Shown here piece after piece: positions 42,419 to 50,298 of a stretch of DNA of 64,000 nt. Origin of the DNA: Candidatus Gastranaerophilales bacterium (GTDB taxonomy: Bacteria > Cyanobacteriota > Vampirovibrionia > Gastranaerophilales > Gastranaerophilaceae). Both the position numbers and the translations under genes were made by a program. Each line of letters begins with the position of its first letter. The first letter of the stretch is position 1. The stretch spans positions 1-64,000 of the forward strand of contig CALVEL010000009.1 of assembly GCA_944326565.1 (NCBI GenBank). Reading direction: 5' to 3'. Under the pieces are notes generated by a model. It was not told the origin of the DNA. It was given only the letters and a program-made list of their open reading frames with translations, and did not search any database.

Positions 42419-43162
42419 TTATTGGAGATAGTTGGCTAAAATATTTCTTACATAATTTTGAGTTTCTTTATATGGGGGAACTCCGTCATATTTATCTACA
42501 GCACTCGGTCCTGCGTTGTATGCTGCAAGTGCCAAAATCATATTCCCATTATATTTGTTAAGCATTGATTTAAGATATTTTACTCCGCCTTCAACATTTT
42601 GAACCGGGTTAAAAGGATCTTTTACGCCAAGACTTGCGGCTGTAGCAGGCATCAGCTGCATTAATCCCATTGCTCCGGCTTTCGATTTTGCTCTTGTATT
42701 GAAACCTGACTCTTGTTTTATCAAAGCTTTTACAAGATTTTCATCTACCCCGTGTTTTTGTGAAATTTGTGATATCATACCGAGTAGTTGACTTTTACTG
42801 CCTGAGACTTTAGGAGTCATATCGCTTTGTATTTGAATATTTTGTAATTCTTCTAGTGCGTTATTTAAAGTGGCTGTCGGGTTTGAATTTTTAATGATAT
42901 TAGCATTTACATTCATTGATTGTGGGTTTAAAAGTAAAGACCCAAAATCAGTTGTTGATGATTTCAAGACATTTTCAAAAGATTGTACAGAAGTCTTGTT
43001 TGAAGGGTATATTGTATCAATCGGATTCTGAGTCTGAGGAATTTCAGGTCCGTTAATTTGATTTTTAAAATTTGCAACGCGATTTTGCAGCTGTGCATAT
43101 CGTTGCATTGCTTGTGTTTTTCCGCCTGAATTTAATAATCCCTGTATCATTTCCGAGAACAT
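42419..43162 (-). CDS. Lytic transglycosylase (SLT domain)
   Basis: The C-terminal half (about 125-247) is a goose-lysozyme-like SLT domain with catalytic glutamate in LIKQESGFNTRAKSKAG, the GLMQLMPATA motif, and LALAAYNAGPSAVDKY. It cleaves peptidoglycan to anhydro-muropeptides. There is no signal peptide; the N-terminal half (1-120) is low-complexity and helical, so export may be non-classical, as with flagellar or phage-like SLT proteins. GGAAG precedes the ATG. 247 aa. Confidence 0.88.
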   Translation of the reverse strand: MFSEMIQGLLNSGGKTQAMQRYAQLQNRVANFKNQINGPEIPQTQNPIDTIYPSNKTSVQSFENVLKSSTTDFGSLLLNPQSMNVNANIIKNSNPTATLNNALEELQNIQIQSDMTPKVSGSKSQLLGMISQISQKHGVDENLVKALIKQESGFNTRAKSKAGAMGLMQLMPATAASLGVKDPFNPVQNVEGGVKYLKSMLNKYNGNMILALAAYNAGPSAVDKYDGVPPYKETQNYVRNILANYLQ

Positions 43163-43358
43163 ATCTTCCGCCCCTTCTCTTTTAGAGTAGGAAATTACAA
43201 ATTTCCCATACTTTCATAACTATTTTATAATTTACTACCCTGTTTGTTATCCTCTATTTGAATTAATGATTTTTACAAAAATGTCAAAATAGCAATTTTT
43301 AAGACTAAAAATTTTTATATAATATATAGGAAAAATATAGGAAAAAAGGAGAAATTAT

Positions 43359-43973
43359 TTGGGAATTTCAAAATTAGTTGCGAAAACTATTAATTATGTA
43401 AGGACTGCAGGTAAAAGTTCTATATTACAAACGAATGTGGATAAATTAAAAAACTTAAAATATGGAAAACTTTTTTATAACAAATCAGCTTTGCAATTAG
43501 ATGATATAGCCTATCATGGCTCGCCTTATAAATTTGAACAATTTGATGTTAAAATGATTGGTCAGGGTGAAGGTGCCGCAAAACGAGGAAAAGGTATCTA
43601 TCTGTTCAGAACAAAAAAATTTGCTCCATATTTTGCTAATATTAAAAGTCAGGATGCACCTCTGCACCTTGGAGTAAGTAAGCCAATAAGCAACCCGAAT
43701 CCTCATGTTTATACGGTTGAAGGCATAAAATCAATGAATTTAAAAAAAGTTTCTTTAGTTGAATCCAAGAACATTTCAAGAATGCAGGAAAATTTTGAAA
43801 GAAATTATCCTAATGTCGATGGTATCGAAATGCCTAACGGTGAAATTTGTGTATTTCCTAAGGCTGTAGATAAGTTGAAAATTAAGTATATTGATAAATT
43901 AGAAGATTTTATAACGTTAAATAGAGGATTCCCATTTAGAGTTTGGACAAAGGATAAATCAAAACTTATCTGA
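43359..43973 (+). CDS. ADP-ribosyltransferase-like protein (ART-PolyVal type)
   Basis: The centre of this 204-residue protein reads YHGSPYKFEQFD....GQGEGAAKRGKGIYLF......YF, which is the pattern of the ADP-ribosyltransferase domain found in phage and mobile-element polyvalent proteins: H53 and Y81 as first and second catalytic positions, and GIEMPNGEICVFPK (155-168) as the closing strand with E162. The start is TTG with AAGGAG upstream; no signal peptide. Other genes around are housekeeping, and no obvious immunity gene is adjacent. It overlaps the end of the convergent queA by eight bases. Target unknown; it may be a toxin or self-modifying enzyme, or a domesticated remnant. Confidence 0.65.
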   Translation: MGISKLVAKTINYVRTAGKSSILQTNVDKLKNLKYGKLFYNKSALQLDDIAYHGSPYKFEQFDVKMIGQGEGAAKRGKGIYLFRTKKFAPYFANIKSQDAPLHLGVSKPISNPNPHVYTVEGIKSMNLKKVSLVESKNISRMQENFERNYPNVDGIEMPNGEICVFPKAVDKLKIKYIDKLEDFITLNRGFPFRVWTKDKSKLI

Positions 43974-45012
43974 TAAACATGCAGTCACCATAAGAGAAAA
44001 ATCTGTAATTATTTTCAATCGCTTCCTTGTAAGCTTTGAAAATAAACTCTTTACCTGCAAGTGCGGATACCAGCATCAGAAGGGTTGATTTTGGCAGGTG
44101 AAAGTTAGTAATTAATTCATCTATTACTTTAAATTCATAAGGCGGGTATATGAATAATTCTGAATCATCATGACATGCTTTTATGCAGCCGTATTTTTGA
44201 TAAGCTGTCTCTAAAGTTCTGACGGTCGTTGTGCCAACAGCAATAAGTTTTTTCCCTTTTGCTTTTGCTTCATTAATTCTTTTTGCGGTGTCATCTGATA
44301 TTTCAAAGGATTCAGAATGCATTTTATGCTCTAAAATATTTTCACATTTTACCGGTCTGAAAGTGCCAAGTCCGACATTTAACGTAACATAGTCTATTTC
44401 TACTCCTTTATCGTTCAGTTTTTGCAAAATCTCTTTTGTAAAATGCAATCCCGCTGTAGGAGCTGCGACTGAGCCCTCGTCTTTTGCATAGACTGTCTGG
44501 TAGCGTTCAAAATCAAGTTTTTTTATGTCTTCATTCGCTAATTTTCTTTCAATGTAAGGAGGAAGCGGAATATTGCCGTTTCTGTGCAATACTTCCAAAA
44601 TATTACCTTCATAAATCAATTCAACAATCCATCCGCCGTCTTCTTCTGTTTTTTCTATTGCTTTTGCGGATAATTCATCGCTGATTTTTATTATTGTACC
44701 CTCTTTCACCCTTTTGGATGGTTTTATAAGAGTTTCCCATTTTTTGCCTTCAAGTTGTTTTAGAAGAAAAACTTCAATTTTAGCACCGGTTTCTTCTTTT
44801 GTACCATATAGACGTGCCGGCATGACTTTTGTATTGTTAAGTACAAGTATAGAATTCTCGTCAATTAAATCAACAATATCAAAAAAGTGCTTGTGCTGAA
44901 TTAAGTTAGTATTTCTTTCAAGCACCATCATTTTGGAATTTTCCCGTTTGTCCGCAGGAATTTGAGCTATTAGATTTTCTGGTAAATTATAATCAAACTC
45001 TGATACAAGCAT
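43966..45012 (-). CDS. queA: S-adenosylmethionine:tRNA ribosyltransferase-isomerase
   Basis: Makes epoxyqueuosine at the wobble base of tRNA from SAM. The opening DYNLPENLIAQIPADKRENS, then RLYGTKEETGAKIEVFLL, VYAKDEGSVAAPTAGLHFT and VTLNVGLGTFRPV are all QueA signatures. 348 aa is standard. No ribosome binding site is obvious. Upstream lies a small winged-helix-like gene two bases away, so the two may be cotranscribed. Confidence 0.97.
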   Translation of the reverse strand: MLVSEFDYNLPENLIAQIPADKRENSKMMVLERNTNLIQHKHFFDIVDLIDENSILVLNNTKVMPARLYGTKEETGAKIEVFLLKQLEGKKWETLIKPSKRVKEGTIIKISDELSAKAIEKTEEDGGWIVELIYEGNILEVLHRNGNIPLPPYIERKLANEDIKKLDFERYQTVYAKDEGSVAAPTAGLHFTKEILQKLNDKGVEIDYVTLNVGLGTFRPVKCENILEHKMHSESFEISDDTAKRINEAKAKGKKLIAVGTTTVRTLETAYQKYGCIKACHDDSELFIYPPYEFKVIDELITNFHLPKSTLLMLVSALAGKEFIFKAYKEAIENNYRFFSYGDCMFIR

Positions 45013-45014
45013 TT

Positions 45015-45308
45015 TTAAAAATTTTTCTTTATCCTTTCAAAAAATCCGACTATTCTGGCTTTATAATATTCTATATTTCCAAAATGTTCCTTATAATATT
45101 GATCGCCTTTTGGAGTTATTTTGTAAATAGTATTGCCATTTTTACCTGATGAATTTGTAAGGAATCCCTCATTGACAAATTCATCTATAACATCTTTTCC
45201 GCATCTTGCTTTTAAATGATTAAAAATTCCTTGTCTGTTTTTTACTGCATAATTTATACCTTTTACTTGACGTTCTATTTTATTATGTGTCGTTTTAGGT
45301 ATTTTCAT
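45015..45308 (-). CDS. Small winged-helix-like protein
   Basis: 97 aa. The middle reads as two helices and a beta wing (FNHLKARCGKDVIDEFVNEG ... NTIYKITPKGDQYYKEHFG), the ITPKG turn being common in winged-helix proteins of the MarR/PadR kind. I do not recognise a specific family. It sits between queA and yidC with gaps of two and four bases, consistent with one leftward transcript. Confidence 0.6.
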   Translation of the reverse strand: MKIPKTTHNKIERQVKGINYAVKNRQGIFNHLKARCGKDVIDEFVNEGFLTNSSGKNGNTIYKITPKGDQYYKEHFGNIEYYKARIVGFFERIKKNF

Positions 45309-45312
45309 TATG

Positions 45313-46458
45313 CTAATTTTCCTTTTTTTTGAATATATTTTTCATTCCATCAAGCATTGATTTGTTTTTTGTAATATTTTCATCAACCAGTTCAGCTTCA
45401 ATAACTTTAGAGCCGTCTGTTGCTTGAACTTTTTTAGCGGCTTCTTCTGCATCTATTTGTTTATTTACAATAATTGTCTGTAATACTTGAATAATATTAG
45501 ATACAATCAAGTAAATCAAAACACCTGCAGGTATAGGTATTATTACAAAAGTTGCTATAATCATTACAGGCATGAATGTACCCATGGATTTTTGTATAGC
45601 CTGCTGAGTCGGATCATCTGACATTTGATTTTTGTTCTGAGCCATCATCAATTTTTGTGACAGCCACATTGTAAGCCCGAATAAAGCAATTAATGCGAGC
45701 ACATCCCAATGGAAAGAATGTTCTACAGCTTTTGAAGGTACTGATGCTGTTAATAATCCTCCATTACGTTCAAACGTTACTTTTTCAGTCTCTTTTGTAT
45801 TAACATCAGTGATAGACATTTCAGCTTTTTGAATTTGATCAAGCTGACTGAATTTTAAATCCAATTGATCAAGACTTACTTTAAAGTCTATAGGCTCTCC
45901 GGGAGTTAATTCACCTTGAATTTCCAATGCTTTATTAGGTTTGTCAACTTTTACATTGTCTAGTGTCTCAGTAGGCAAATACACAGTAGCTGTTTTGCCC
46001 AAGATAAAAGTATCATATTTTGATGCTCCCATCACGCCGTCATTTGAAATTCCTGCTGATGCGCGCAATGTTGTGTCTAATCTGTTTATAAATAAGAATT
46101 TTGAATTACCGGCAATTTGAATGAATTGCGGACTCATTAGAGCTGAATATAAAAGAATGAATACAGGCATTTGTATTAGCAAAGGCATACATCCGCCCAT
46201 AGGATTGAATTTGTGCTCTTTGTAGAATTCCATCATCTTCATTTGCATTTTTTGTGGGTCATTTTTATATCGTTCTTGTATTGCCTTTAGTTTTGGCTGT
46301 AGAGTCTGCATCATGCGCATAGAACGCTGTTGAGATACGTTCAGCGGCCATAAAAACATTCTTACAATTATAGTCAATACAATTATTGCTATTCCGTAAT
46401 TTCCGACAAATTGTGCAAGCATCTTTAATGCTTCAATAGTTAAAGTTGTAAAATCCAA
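45313..46458 (-). CDS. yidC: Membrane protein insertase YidC
   Basis: Inserts and folds inner-membrane proteins with or without SecYEG. N-terminal helix (about 14-33), the core with FLWPLNVSQQRSM, NPMGGCMPLLIQMPVFI and a periplasmic insert (about 130-235) between the first and second conserved helices, then three helices ending with ASNIIQ-like VSNIIQVLQ. The start is TTG at 46458. rnpA, rpmH and jag, usual neighbours, are not here. 381 aa. Confidence 0.94.
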   Translation of the reverse strand: MDFTTLTIEALKMLAQFVGNYGIAIIVLTIIVRMFLWPLNVSQQRSMRMMQTLQPKLKAIQERYKNDPQKMQMKMMEFYKEHKFNPMGGCMPLLIQMPVFILLYSALMSPQFIQIAGNSKFLFINRLDTTLRASAGISNDGVMGASKYDTFILGKTATVYLPTETLDNVKVDKPNKALEIQGELTPGEPIDFKVSLDQLDLKFSQLDQIQKAEMSITDVNTKETEKVTFERNGGLLTASVPSKAVEHSFHWDVLALIALFGLTMWLSQKLMMAQNKNQMSDDPTQQAIQKSMGTFMPVMIIATFVIIPIPAGVLIYLIVSNIIQVLQTIIVNKQIDAEEAAKKVQATDGSKVIEAELVDENITKNKSMLDGMKNIFKKKEN

Positions 46459-46541
46459 TTTCCCTAATCCTCATAATCTAAAAATGTATATATTCTATTG
46501 TATTACAAAAAAAGAAAGCGTCAATGTGTATGCTTTCTTTT

Positions 46542-46862
46542 TTATTTTGTAAATGTATCCGTAATTTTTAGAACTTGTTTTAGCTCTTGCGGGGACAGAT
46601 TGATAAGTCTGCTGTTAATCTGCCTTATTAAGTCTGATTTTGAAGCATTTTTAATTTCAATCCGACATAAAACGTCTGGTGTTATATCAAACTCCTCGCA
46701 AATCTTATTTATGCTTTCGGCTGAAGGCATGCAGTAGTTGCATTCGATCTTACTTATTGATCGTGATGACACACCCAATTTTTCAGCAAACTGCTCTTGA
46801 GTTAACTTGTGTTTTAGTCTCAAGTTTTTAATATTGGAATTTATTAATTTTTTAAAGTCCAT
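46542..46862 (-). CDS. Cro/C1-type HTH regulator
   Basis: 106 aa with a full XRE domain at about 12-70 (LRLKHKLTQEQFAEKLGVSS) and a short C-terminal tail (LSPQELKQVLKITD). It is the first gene upstream of yidC on the same strand, 83 bases away. Its upstream region carries a (CA)12 tract. Target unknown. Confidence 0.82.
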   Translation of the reverse strand: MDFKKLINSNIKNLRLKHKLTQEQFAEKLGVSSRSISKIECNYCMPSAESINKICEEFDITPDVLCRIEIKNASKSDLIRQINSRLINLSPQELKQVLKITDTFTK

Positions 46863-47117
46863 AATTAAATAATAAAGAATTTTATTATGGATTTGAATGA
46901 ACTAATTGGATTTTATATAGAACTATTTTGATATAATGTTCCGCCCACACACACACACACACACACACAACACGAACCCACGAGGTATTGTAACGGATAA
47001 GTTTTTTAAATCAAGTAAAAATATTAATGATATTTCCGTTTTTAATTATTTCTGTAATAAATAATTCATATTAAAGGTTAAACTTTTTTATTTCCCAAAT
47101 ATAAATTTTATGTATAA
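46863..47117. other. Non-coding stretch with CA tract
   Basis: No open frame that I can support. It contains a TATAAT (46932-46937) on the plus strand, the (CA)12 tract, and an AACGGA ... TCCGTT inverted repeat followed by T, spanning about 46989-47042. Together these could mark a short plus-strand RNA, but the evidence is weak. Confidence 0.3.
46946..46969. repeat. Dinucleotide repeat (CA)12
   Basis: Twelve uninterrupted CA units, about 85 bases upstream of the XRE gene on the opposite strand. Confidence 0.97.
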
Positions 47118-47147
47118 AAAAAGAGCCTTTGTTAAAAGGCTCTTTTT
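47118..47147. terminator. tRNA-Pro terminator
   Basis: AAAAAGAGCCTTT / AAAGGCTCTTTTT (13 base pairs, four-base loop), four bases past the encoded CCA of tRNA-Pro. Confidence 0.9.
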
Positions 47148-47153
47148 AAATGG

Positions 47154-47227
47154 TCGGGATGACACGATTTGAACGTGCGACCCCCTCGTCCCAAGCGAGG
47201 TGCGCTACCAAGCTGCGCTACATCCCG
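47154..47227 (-). tRNA. tRNA-Pro (anticodon UGG)
   Basis: A 74-base cloverleaf: acceptor CGGGATG / CATCCCG, D-arm GCGC/GCGC, anticodon stem CCTCG/CGAGG with loop CTTGGGA (anticodon TGG), T-arm GCACG/CGTGT with TTCAAAT, discriminator A. CCA is encoded at 47153-47151. Confidence 0.97.
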
Positions 47228-47242
47228 ATATTTAGTTTTCAA
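47217..47242. repeat. Direct repeat of tRNA-Pro 5' end, inner copy
   Basis: The first bases of tRNA-Pro plus its 15-base 5' flank, repeated with one mismatch in 26 at 47323-47348. Confidence 0.85.
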
Positions 47243-47348
47243 TTATTTTAGACCCAGCACCTTGTCCGCTTGCGCTACCAAGACCTCTCGCAAACGATAC
47301 TTAATCGTTTACTCGGCAGAGTGCTACATCCCGATATTCAGTTTTCAA
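47243..47348 (-). pseudogene. Partial or degenerate tRNA-Pro copy
   Basis: Upstream of tRNA-Pro on the minus strand a second ATCGGGATGTAGC begins at 47336, followed after about 40 unrelated bases (with AAACGAT/ATCGTTT inverted repeat) by CTTGGTAGCGCA, the tRNA-Pro D-arm. The rest is not alignable as a tRNA, so this is a broken or remodelled copy. Confidence 0.5.
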
Positions 47349-47410
47349 CAGACAACCCTAATACTAACACCTATCGGCTGTGTATATGATGTTATCTTTC
47401 GAACAGTTCT

Positions 47411-47439
47411 ATGCTATTATAAAAAAAAATATAAGTCAA
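47411..47439 (-). promoter_or_regulatory. Probable tRNA-Pro promoter
   Basis: On the minus strand TTGACT (47439-47434), 17-base spacer, TAGCAT (47416-47411). It would transcribe the partial copy before the true tRNA-Pro. Confidence 0.5.
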
Positions 47440-47442
47440 TAT

Positions 47443-48285
47443 TTATTTATTATTTCTATTTTCCATTAGACTTAATTTTGTGCCTATTCCAAAGATAATG
47501 CCTGAAATTAGGTAGGTCATCCAAGCGAAGGCATAGTTGCGTTTTAGAGGTTTTAAATTTATATTCTTATCAACGGTTTGTTTTATTTGTTTTGCAGCTT
47601 TTATACCTCTGATTGAGGCTATGCCTTCTTCTATTATTGTAGGTAAAAACGCTAAAAATCCTATTTTGCCTGCGTTTCGTTCGATGAATGTTTTTTCATT
47701 ATCTGATTTTTGAGAAAAATTATTTAATAACACAAGAGCCGGAGCTAGAGCTGTGAGTTTTCCTCTTGTCGTTTGCAAGAATTTTAAAAATTTTCCTTTA
47801 TGGGCATTTATTGCATGTCCTAATTCATGAAGAATTAAGGAAGGCTTGTTTTTCGGAGTAACCGCCAGTTTTAAACTGTCTGCGTAAAATGCATTTTCTC
47901 CTTTAGCTACAGGGCCAAGTTCATTTAGTATGTTAAAACCTTTATTTCTGTATTTAGCTGCTATTTGTTCAGCATTGGTTTTATCAACGTATTCGATATT
48001 TATTTTATCGCTGAGATTGTTATCGTTTAACATTTTTGAGGCAATTTTCTTTACATTTACCTCATTTGTAAATTCTTTACCCTGCATTAATTTTGTACCG
48101 CACCATTGGGAAATCTTTTGGAGTATTATTGCTGCACCTTGTAGGATTCCTGCTGATGCTACAGCTTTTACTTCGTTAAGGTCATCTTTTCTATGCGGTA
48201 CATATTCCCTGCAACGCTCATTATACGGATTTGTATAATTGTATTGCAATGTAGTATATGGGTTAATATGATTTATACCTTCCAC
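47443..48285 (-). CDS. Membrane-associated HExxH metallopeptidase-like protein
   Basis: The gluzincin motif HELGHA at 153-158 (SLILHELGHAINAH) and a downstream acidic pair in IIEEGIASIRG (E218/E219) give a plausible zinc site. A hydrophobic stretch at about 44-62 and others at about 175-190, 207-218 and near the C terminus (WMTYLISGIIFGIG) point to the membrane. 280 aa. The start is GTG without a ribosome binding site and is uncertain. I do not recognise the exact family; an M48-like or other membrane metalloprotease is likely. Confidence 0.65.
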   Translation of the reverse strand: MEGINHINPYTTLQYNYTNPYNERCREYVPHRKDDLNEVKAVASAGILQGAAIILQKISQWCGTKLMQGKEFTNEVNVKKIASKMLNDNNLSDKINIEYVDKTNAEQIAAKYRNKGFNILNELGPVAKGENAFYADSLKLAVTPKNKPSLILHELGHAINAHKGKFLKFLQTTRGKLTALAPALVLLNNFSQKSDNEKTFIERNAGKIGFLAFLPTIIEEGIASIRGIKAAKQIKQTVDKNINLKPLKRNYAFAWMTYLISGIIFGIGTKLSLMENRNNK

Positions 48286-48336
48286 GTTTTTTATAAAACT
48301 ACTGAAAGTAATAAATTGCTATTATTTAATATTTTT

Positions 48337-48468
48337 TTACATTTTTGAAAAATCATCTTTTGAGGCATTGCAGATAGGACATACCCAATCTTCTGGCAAG
48401 TCTTCAAATTTTATGCCTTCTTTTTCTTCATCGTAAATGTATCCGCAAATTTCGCATAAATATTTCAT
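48337..48468 (-). CDS. Rubredoxin (short-loop form)
   Basis: A 43-residue iron protein: [15 protein letters not shown] at the start gives C5/C8, and [14 protein letters not shown] gives C30/C33; DDFSKM ends it. The usual 52-54 residue rubredoxin has a longer loop between the two knuckles; here about nine residues are missing, as in the short rubredoxins known from Desulfovibrio. AAAGGAG lies ahead of the ATG at 48468. It likely passes electrons to peroxide- or oxygen-reducing partners (rubrerythrin, flavodiiron protein), which are not in the window. Confidence 0.93.
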   Translation of the reverse strand: MKYLCEICGYIYDEEKEGIKFEDLPEDWVCPICNASKDDFSKM

Positions 48469-48516
48469 TTTCTTAATCTCCTTTTCTTATCTTTAAATAT
48501 ATGATAAAATTCTCAT

Positions 48517-48945
48517 ATGGCAGTTAACGTATTTAGACAAAAAGTATATTATTCAGATACCGATGCTTATGGTGTAGTCTGGCATGGGGCCTATCTCAGA
48601 TGGCTTGAGATGGGACGTGTTGATTGGTGCGAGGAAAGAGGTTATAATTTGATTGAGCTTGAAAATCAAAATATAGTTCTTCCTGTTGTAAATTTAAATG
48701 TCAGATATAAGTCATCTGCAAGACTGAATGATGATTTAATTATTGAAACATCTGTTACTAAATTCAATGGTTTATCGGTTACATTCTATCAGGTAATAAA
48801 GTCTTTTGATTCTAAGAAAGTATTTATTGAGGCTGAAGTTGAAGTTGTTGCAATAAGTAAAGATGCTGGAAAACTATATAGGCGTATGCCTCAAATACTT
48901 GCAGATGTATTTAAAAAGGAGGTTGAATGCCTTCTGTCCGTTTAA
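48517..48945 (+). CDS. Acyl-CoA thioesterase, YbgC/4HBT type
   Basis: Hot-dog-fold thioesterase. YYSDTDAYGVVWHGAYLRW (11-29) is the YbgC/4-hydroxybenzoyl-CoA motif with catalytic D16-D14 region and H23. 142 aa. First gene of a tight plus-strand operon: it overlaps the next gene by 19 bases, and that one overlaps coaE by eight. In other bacteria YbgC goes with Tol-Pal; here it is with RNA and CoA genes. Confidence 0.9.
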   Translation: MAVNVFRQKVYYSDTDAYGVVWHGAYLRWLEMGRVDWCEERGYNLIELENQNIVLPVVNLNVRYKSSARLNDDLIIETSVTKFNGLSVTFYQVIKSFDSKKVFIEAEVEVVAISKDAGKLYRRMPQILADVFKKEVECLLSV

Positions 48946-49661
48946 ATAAATTTATTGCATCTTCAGGCTTATGTTCCAGGCGTAAAGCTGATGAATTAAT
49001 TGAGAATGGTGAGGTTACAGTAAACGGTAAAAAAGTTACTGAGCTTGGTTTTTTAGTTGGTGAAAAGGATAAAGTATTTATCAATCAAAAACAGATACGG
49101 CCTGTAAAACATGAGTATTATAAATTCTTTAAGCCTGCTGGATATATTACGACAGCATCTGATGAAAAAGGAAGAAAAACTATATATGACTTATTGCCAG
49201 AGAGTATGTATCATTTGAGACCTGTCGGGCGTTTGGATAAAGACTCTACTGGACTTTTGATTTTAACAAATGATGGGGAGTTAATTAATGAATTAACACA
49301 TCCTTCGGTTAAGGTGCCTAAGGTATACATTGTATCAATAGATTCTGTTATACACAAGCATGAATTGGAGCAGATGGCTGGCGGTATTGAAATAGAAAAG
49401 GGAAAAATTGCTTATGCTGATATAACAGTTTTGGAATCTGATAAAAAGCATACGCTTATGCAAATAACTCTTTATCAAGGGATGAATAGACAGATTAGAA
49501 AAATGTTTGAATATTTTGGGTATGAAGTTAAGACATTAAAACGTATTCAGCATGCTATAATAAATTTAGACGGGTTAAAACGAGGCGAGTTTAAGCCTAT
49601 AAAACCTAAACAAATAAAAGAATTGAAGAATTTTTTAAATAGGGTAAAGAAGGATGATTAA
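48927..49661 (+). CDS. RsuA/RluB-family pseudouridine synthase
   Basis: Converts a specific rRNA uridine to pseudouridine. N-terminal S4 domain (about 1-60; RLNKFIASSGLCSRRKADEL) and the RsuA catalytic domain with the motif GRLDKDSTGLLILTNDG, where the aspartate is the nucleophile, and GMNRQIRKMF near the C terminus. AAGGAGG precedes the start. 244 aa. RluB, RluE/F or RsuA specificity cannot be settled from the sequence. Confidence 0.94.
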   Translation: MPSVRLNKFIASSGLCSRRKADELIENGEVTVNGKKVTELGFLVGEKDKVFINQKQIRPVKHEYYKFFKPAGYITTASDEKGRKTIYDLLPESMYHLRPVGRLDKDSTGLLILTNDGELINELTHPSVKVPKVYIVSIDSVIHKHELEQMAGGIEIEKGKIAYADITVLESDKKHTLMQITLYQGMNRQIRKMFEYFGYEVKTLKRIQHAIINLDGLKRGEFKPIKPKQIKELKNFLNRVKKDD

Positions 49662-50298
49662 AGTAGCTATTACAGGTAATATTGCAGCTGGTAAGTCAAC
49701 GGTTGAAAAAATATTGGTATCTCAAGGATATTCAGTTCTTAATACTGATGATGTTGCGCATGATCTTTTAGAAGGTAAAAAAGATATTTTGGATGGATTT
49801 AAAGGTTCTGAATTTCTGGATGCAAAACAGGAAGTTTTAAAAGCCTTTAAAGGATATGATGTATTGGATGGAGACCAGATTTCCAGAGCTAAATTGGGTA
49901 AAATTGTTTTCCATGATACTAAAATGCTTAAAAAACTTGAAGCTATTATCCACCCTGTCGTACGTTTGAAAATTTATGAATTTTTCGAAGAACATAAAGA
50001 TGAGACAGTAGTTTTTGTATCAGTTCCTCAGTTGTATGAAGCTGAGATGCAGTATATATTTGATAAAGTAATTCTGGTATTCTCTGAAGATAAATACCGT
50101 TATAAAAGGCTCTTAAAACGTGACGGATATACTGAAGAATATGCTTCAGCAAGAATTAGTGCACAAATGCCTCAGGTCGAAAAGCTTTTATTATGCGATG
50201 ACTGCCTTGAAAATGACGGGACTATCGGCGAATTAAAAGTAAGAATTGCTTATTTAATGAAAGAATATGAAAGAATTAAACGGGGACGAAAACACTAA
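49654..50298 (+). CDS. coaE: Dephospho-CoA kinase
   Basis: Last step of coenzyme A synthesis. P-loop GNIAAGKS (8-15), the DDVAHDLLE substrate helix (about 29-37), IIHPVVR (about 104-110) and VPQLYEAEMQ (about 129-138) match CoaE. 214 aa. The region around 40-65 contains an extra charged insertion. It overlaps the upstream gene by eight bases and the convergent gene at its 3' end by 23. Confidence 0.95.
   Translation: MIKVAITGNIAAGKSTVEKILVSQGYSVLNTDDVAHDLLEGKKDILDGFKGSEFLDAKQEVLKAFKGYDVLDGDQISRAKLGKIVFHDTKMLKKLEAIIHPVVRLKIYEFFEEHKDETVVFVSVPQLYEAEMQYIFDKVILVFSEDKYRYKRLLKRDGYTEEYASARISAQMPQVEKLLLCDDCLENDGTIGELKVRIAYLMKEYERIKRGRKH

Noticed and set aside
46946..46969. CRISPR array
   Set aside because: The repeat is a plain dinucleotide run with no spacers; no cas genes nearby.
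47169..47498. 109-codon open frame across tRNA-Pro and its partial copy
   Set aside because: It runs through a tRNA gene on the opposite strand and has no ribosome binding site.
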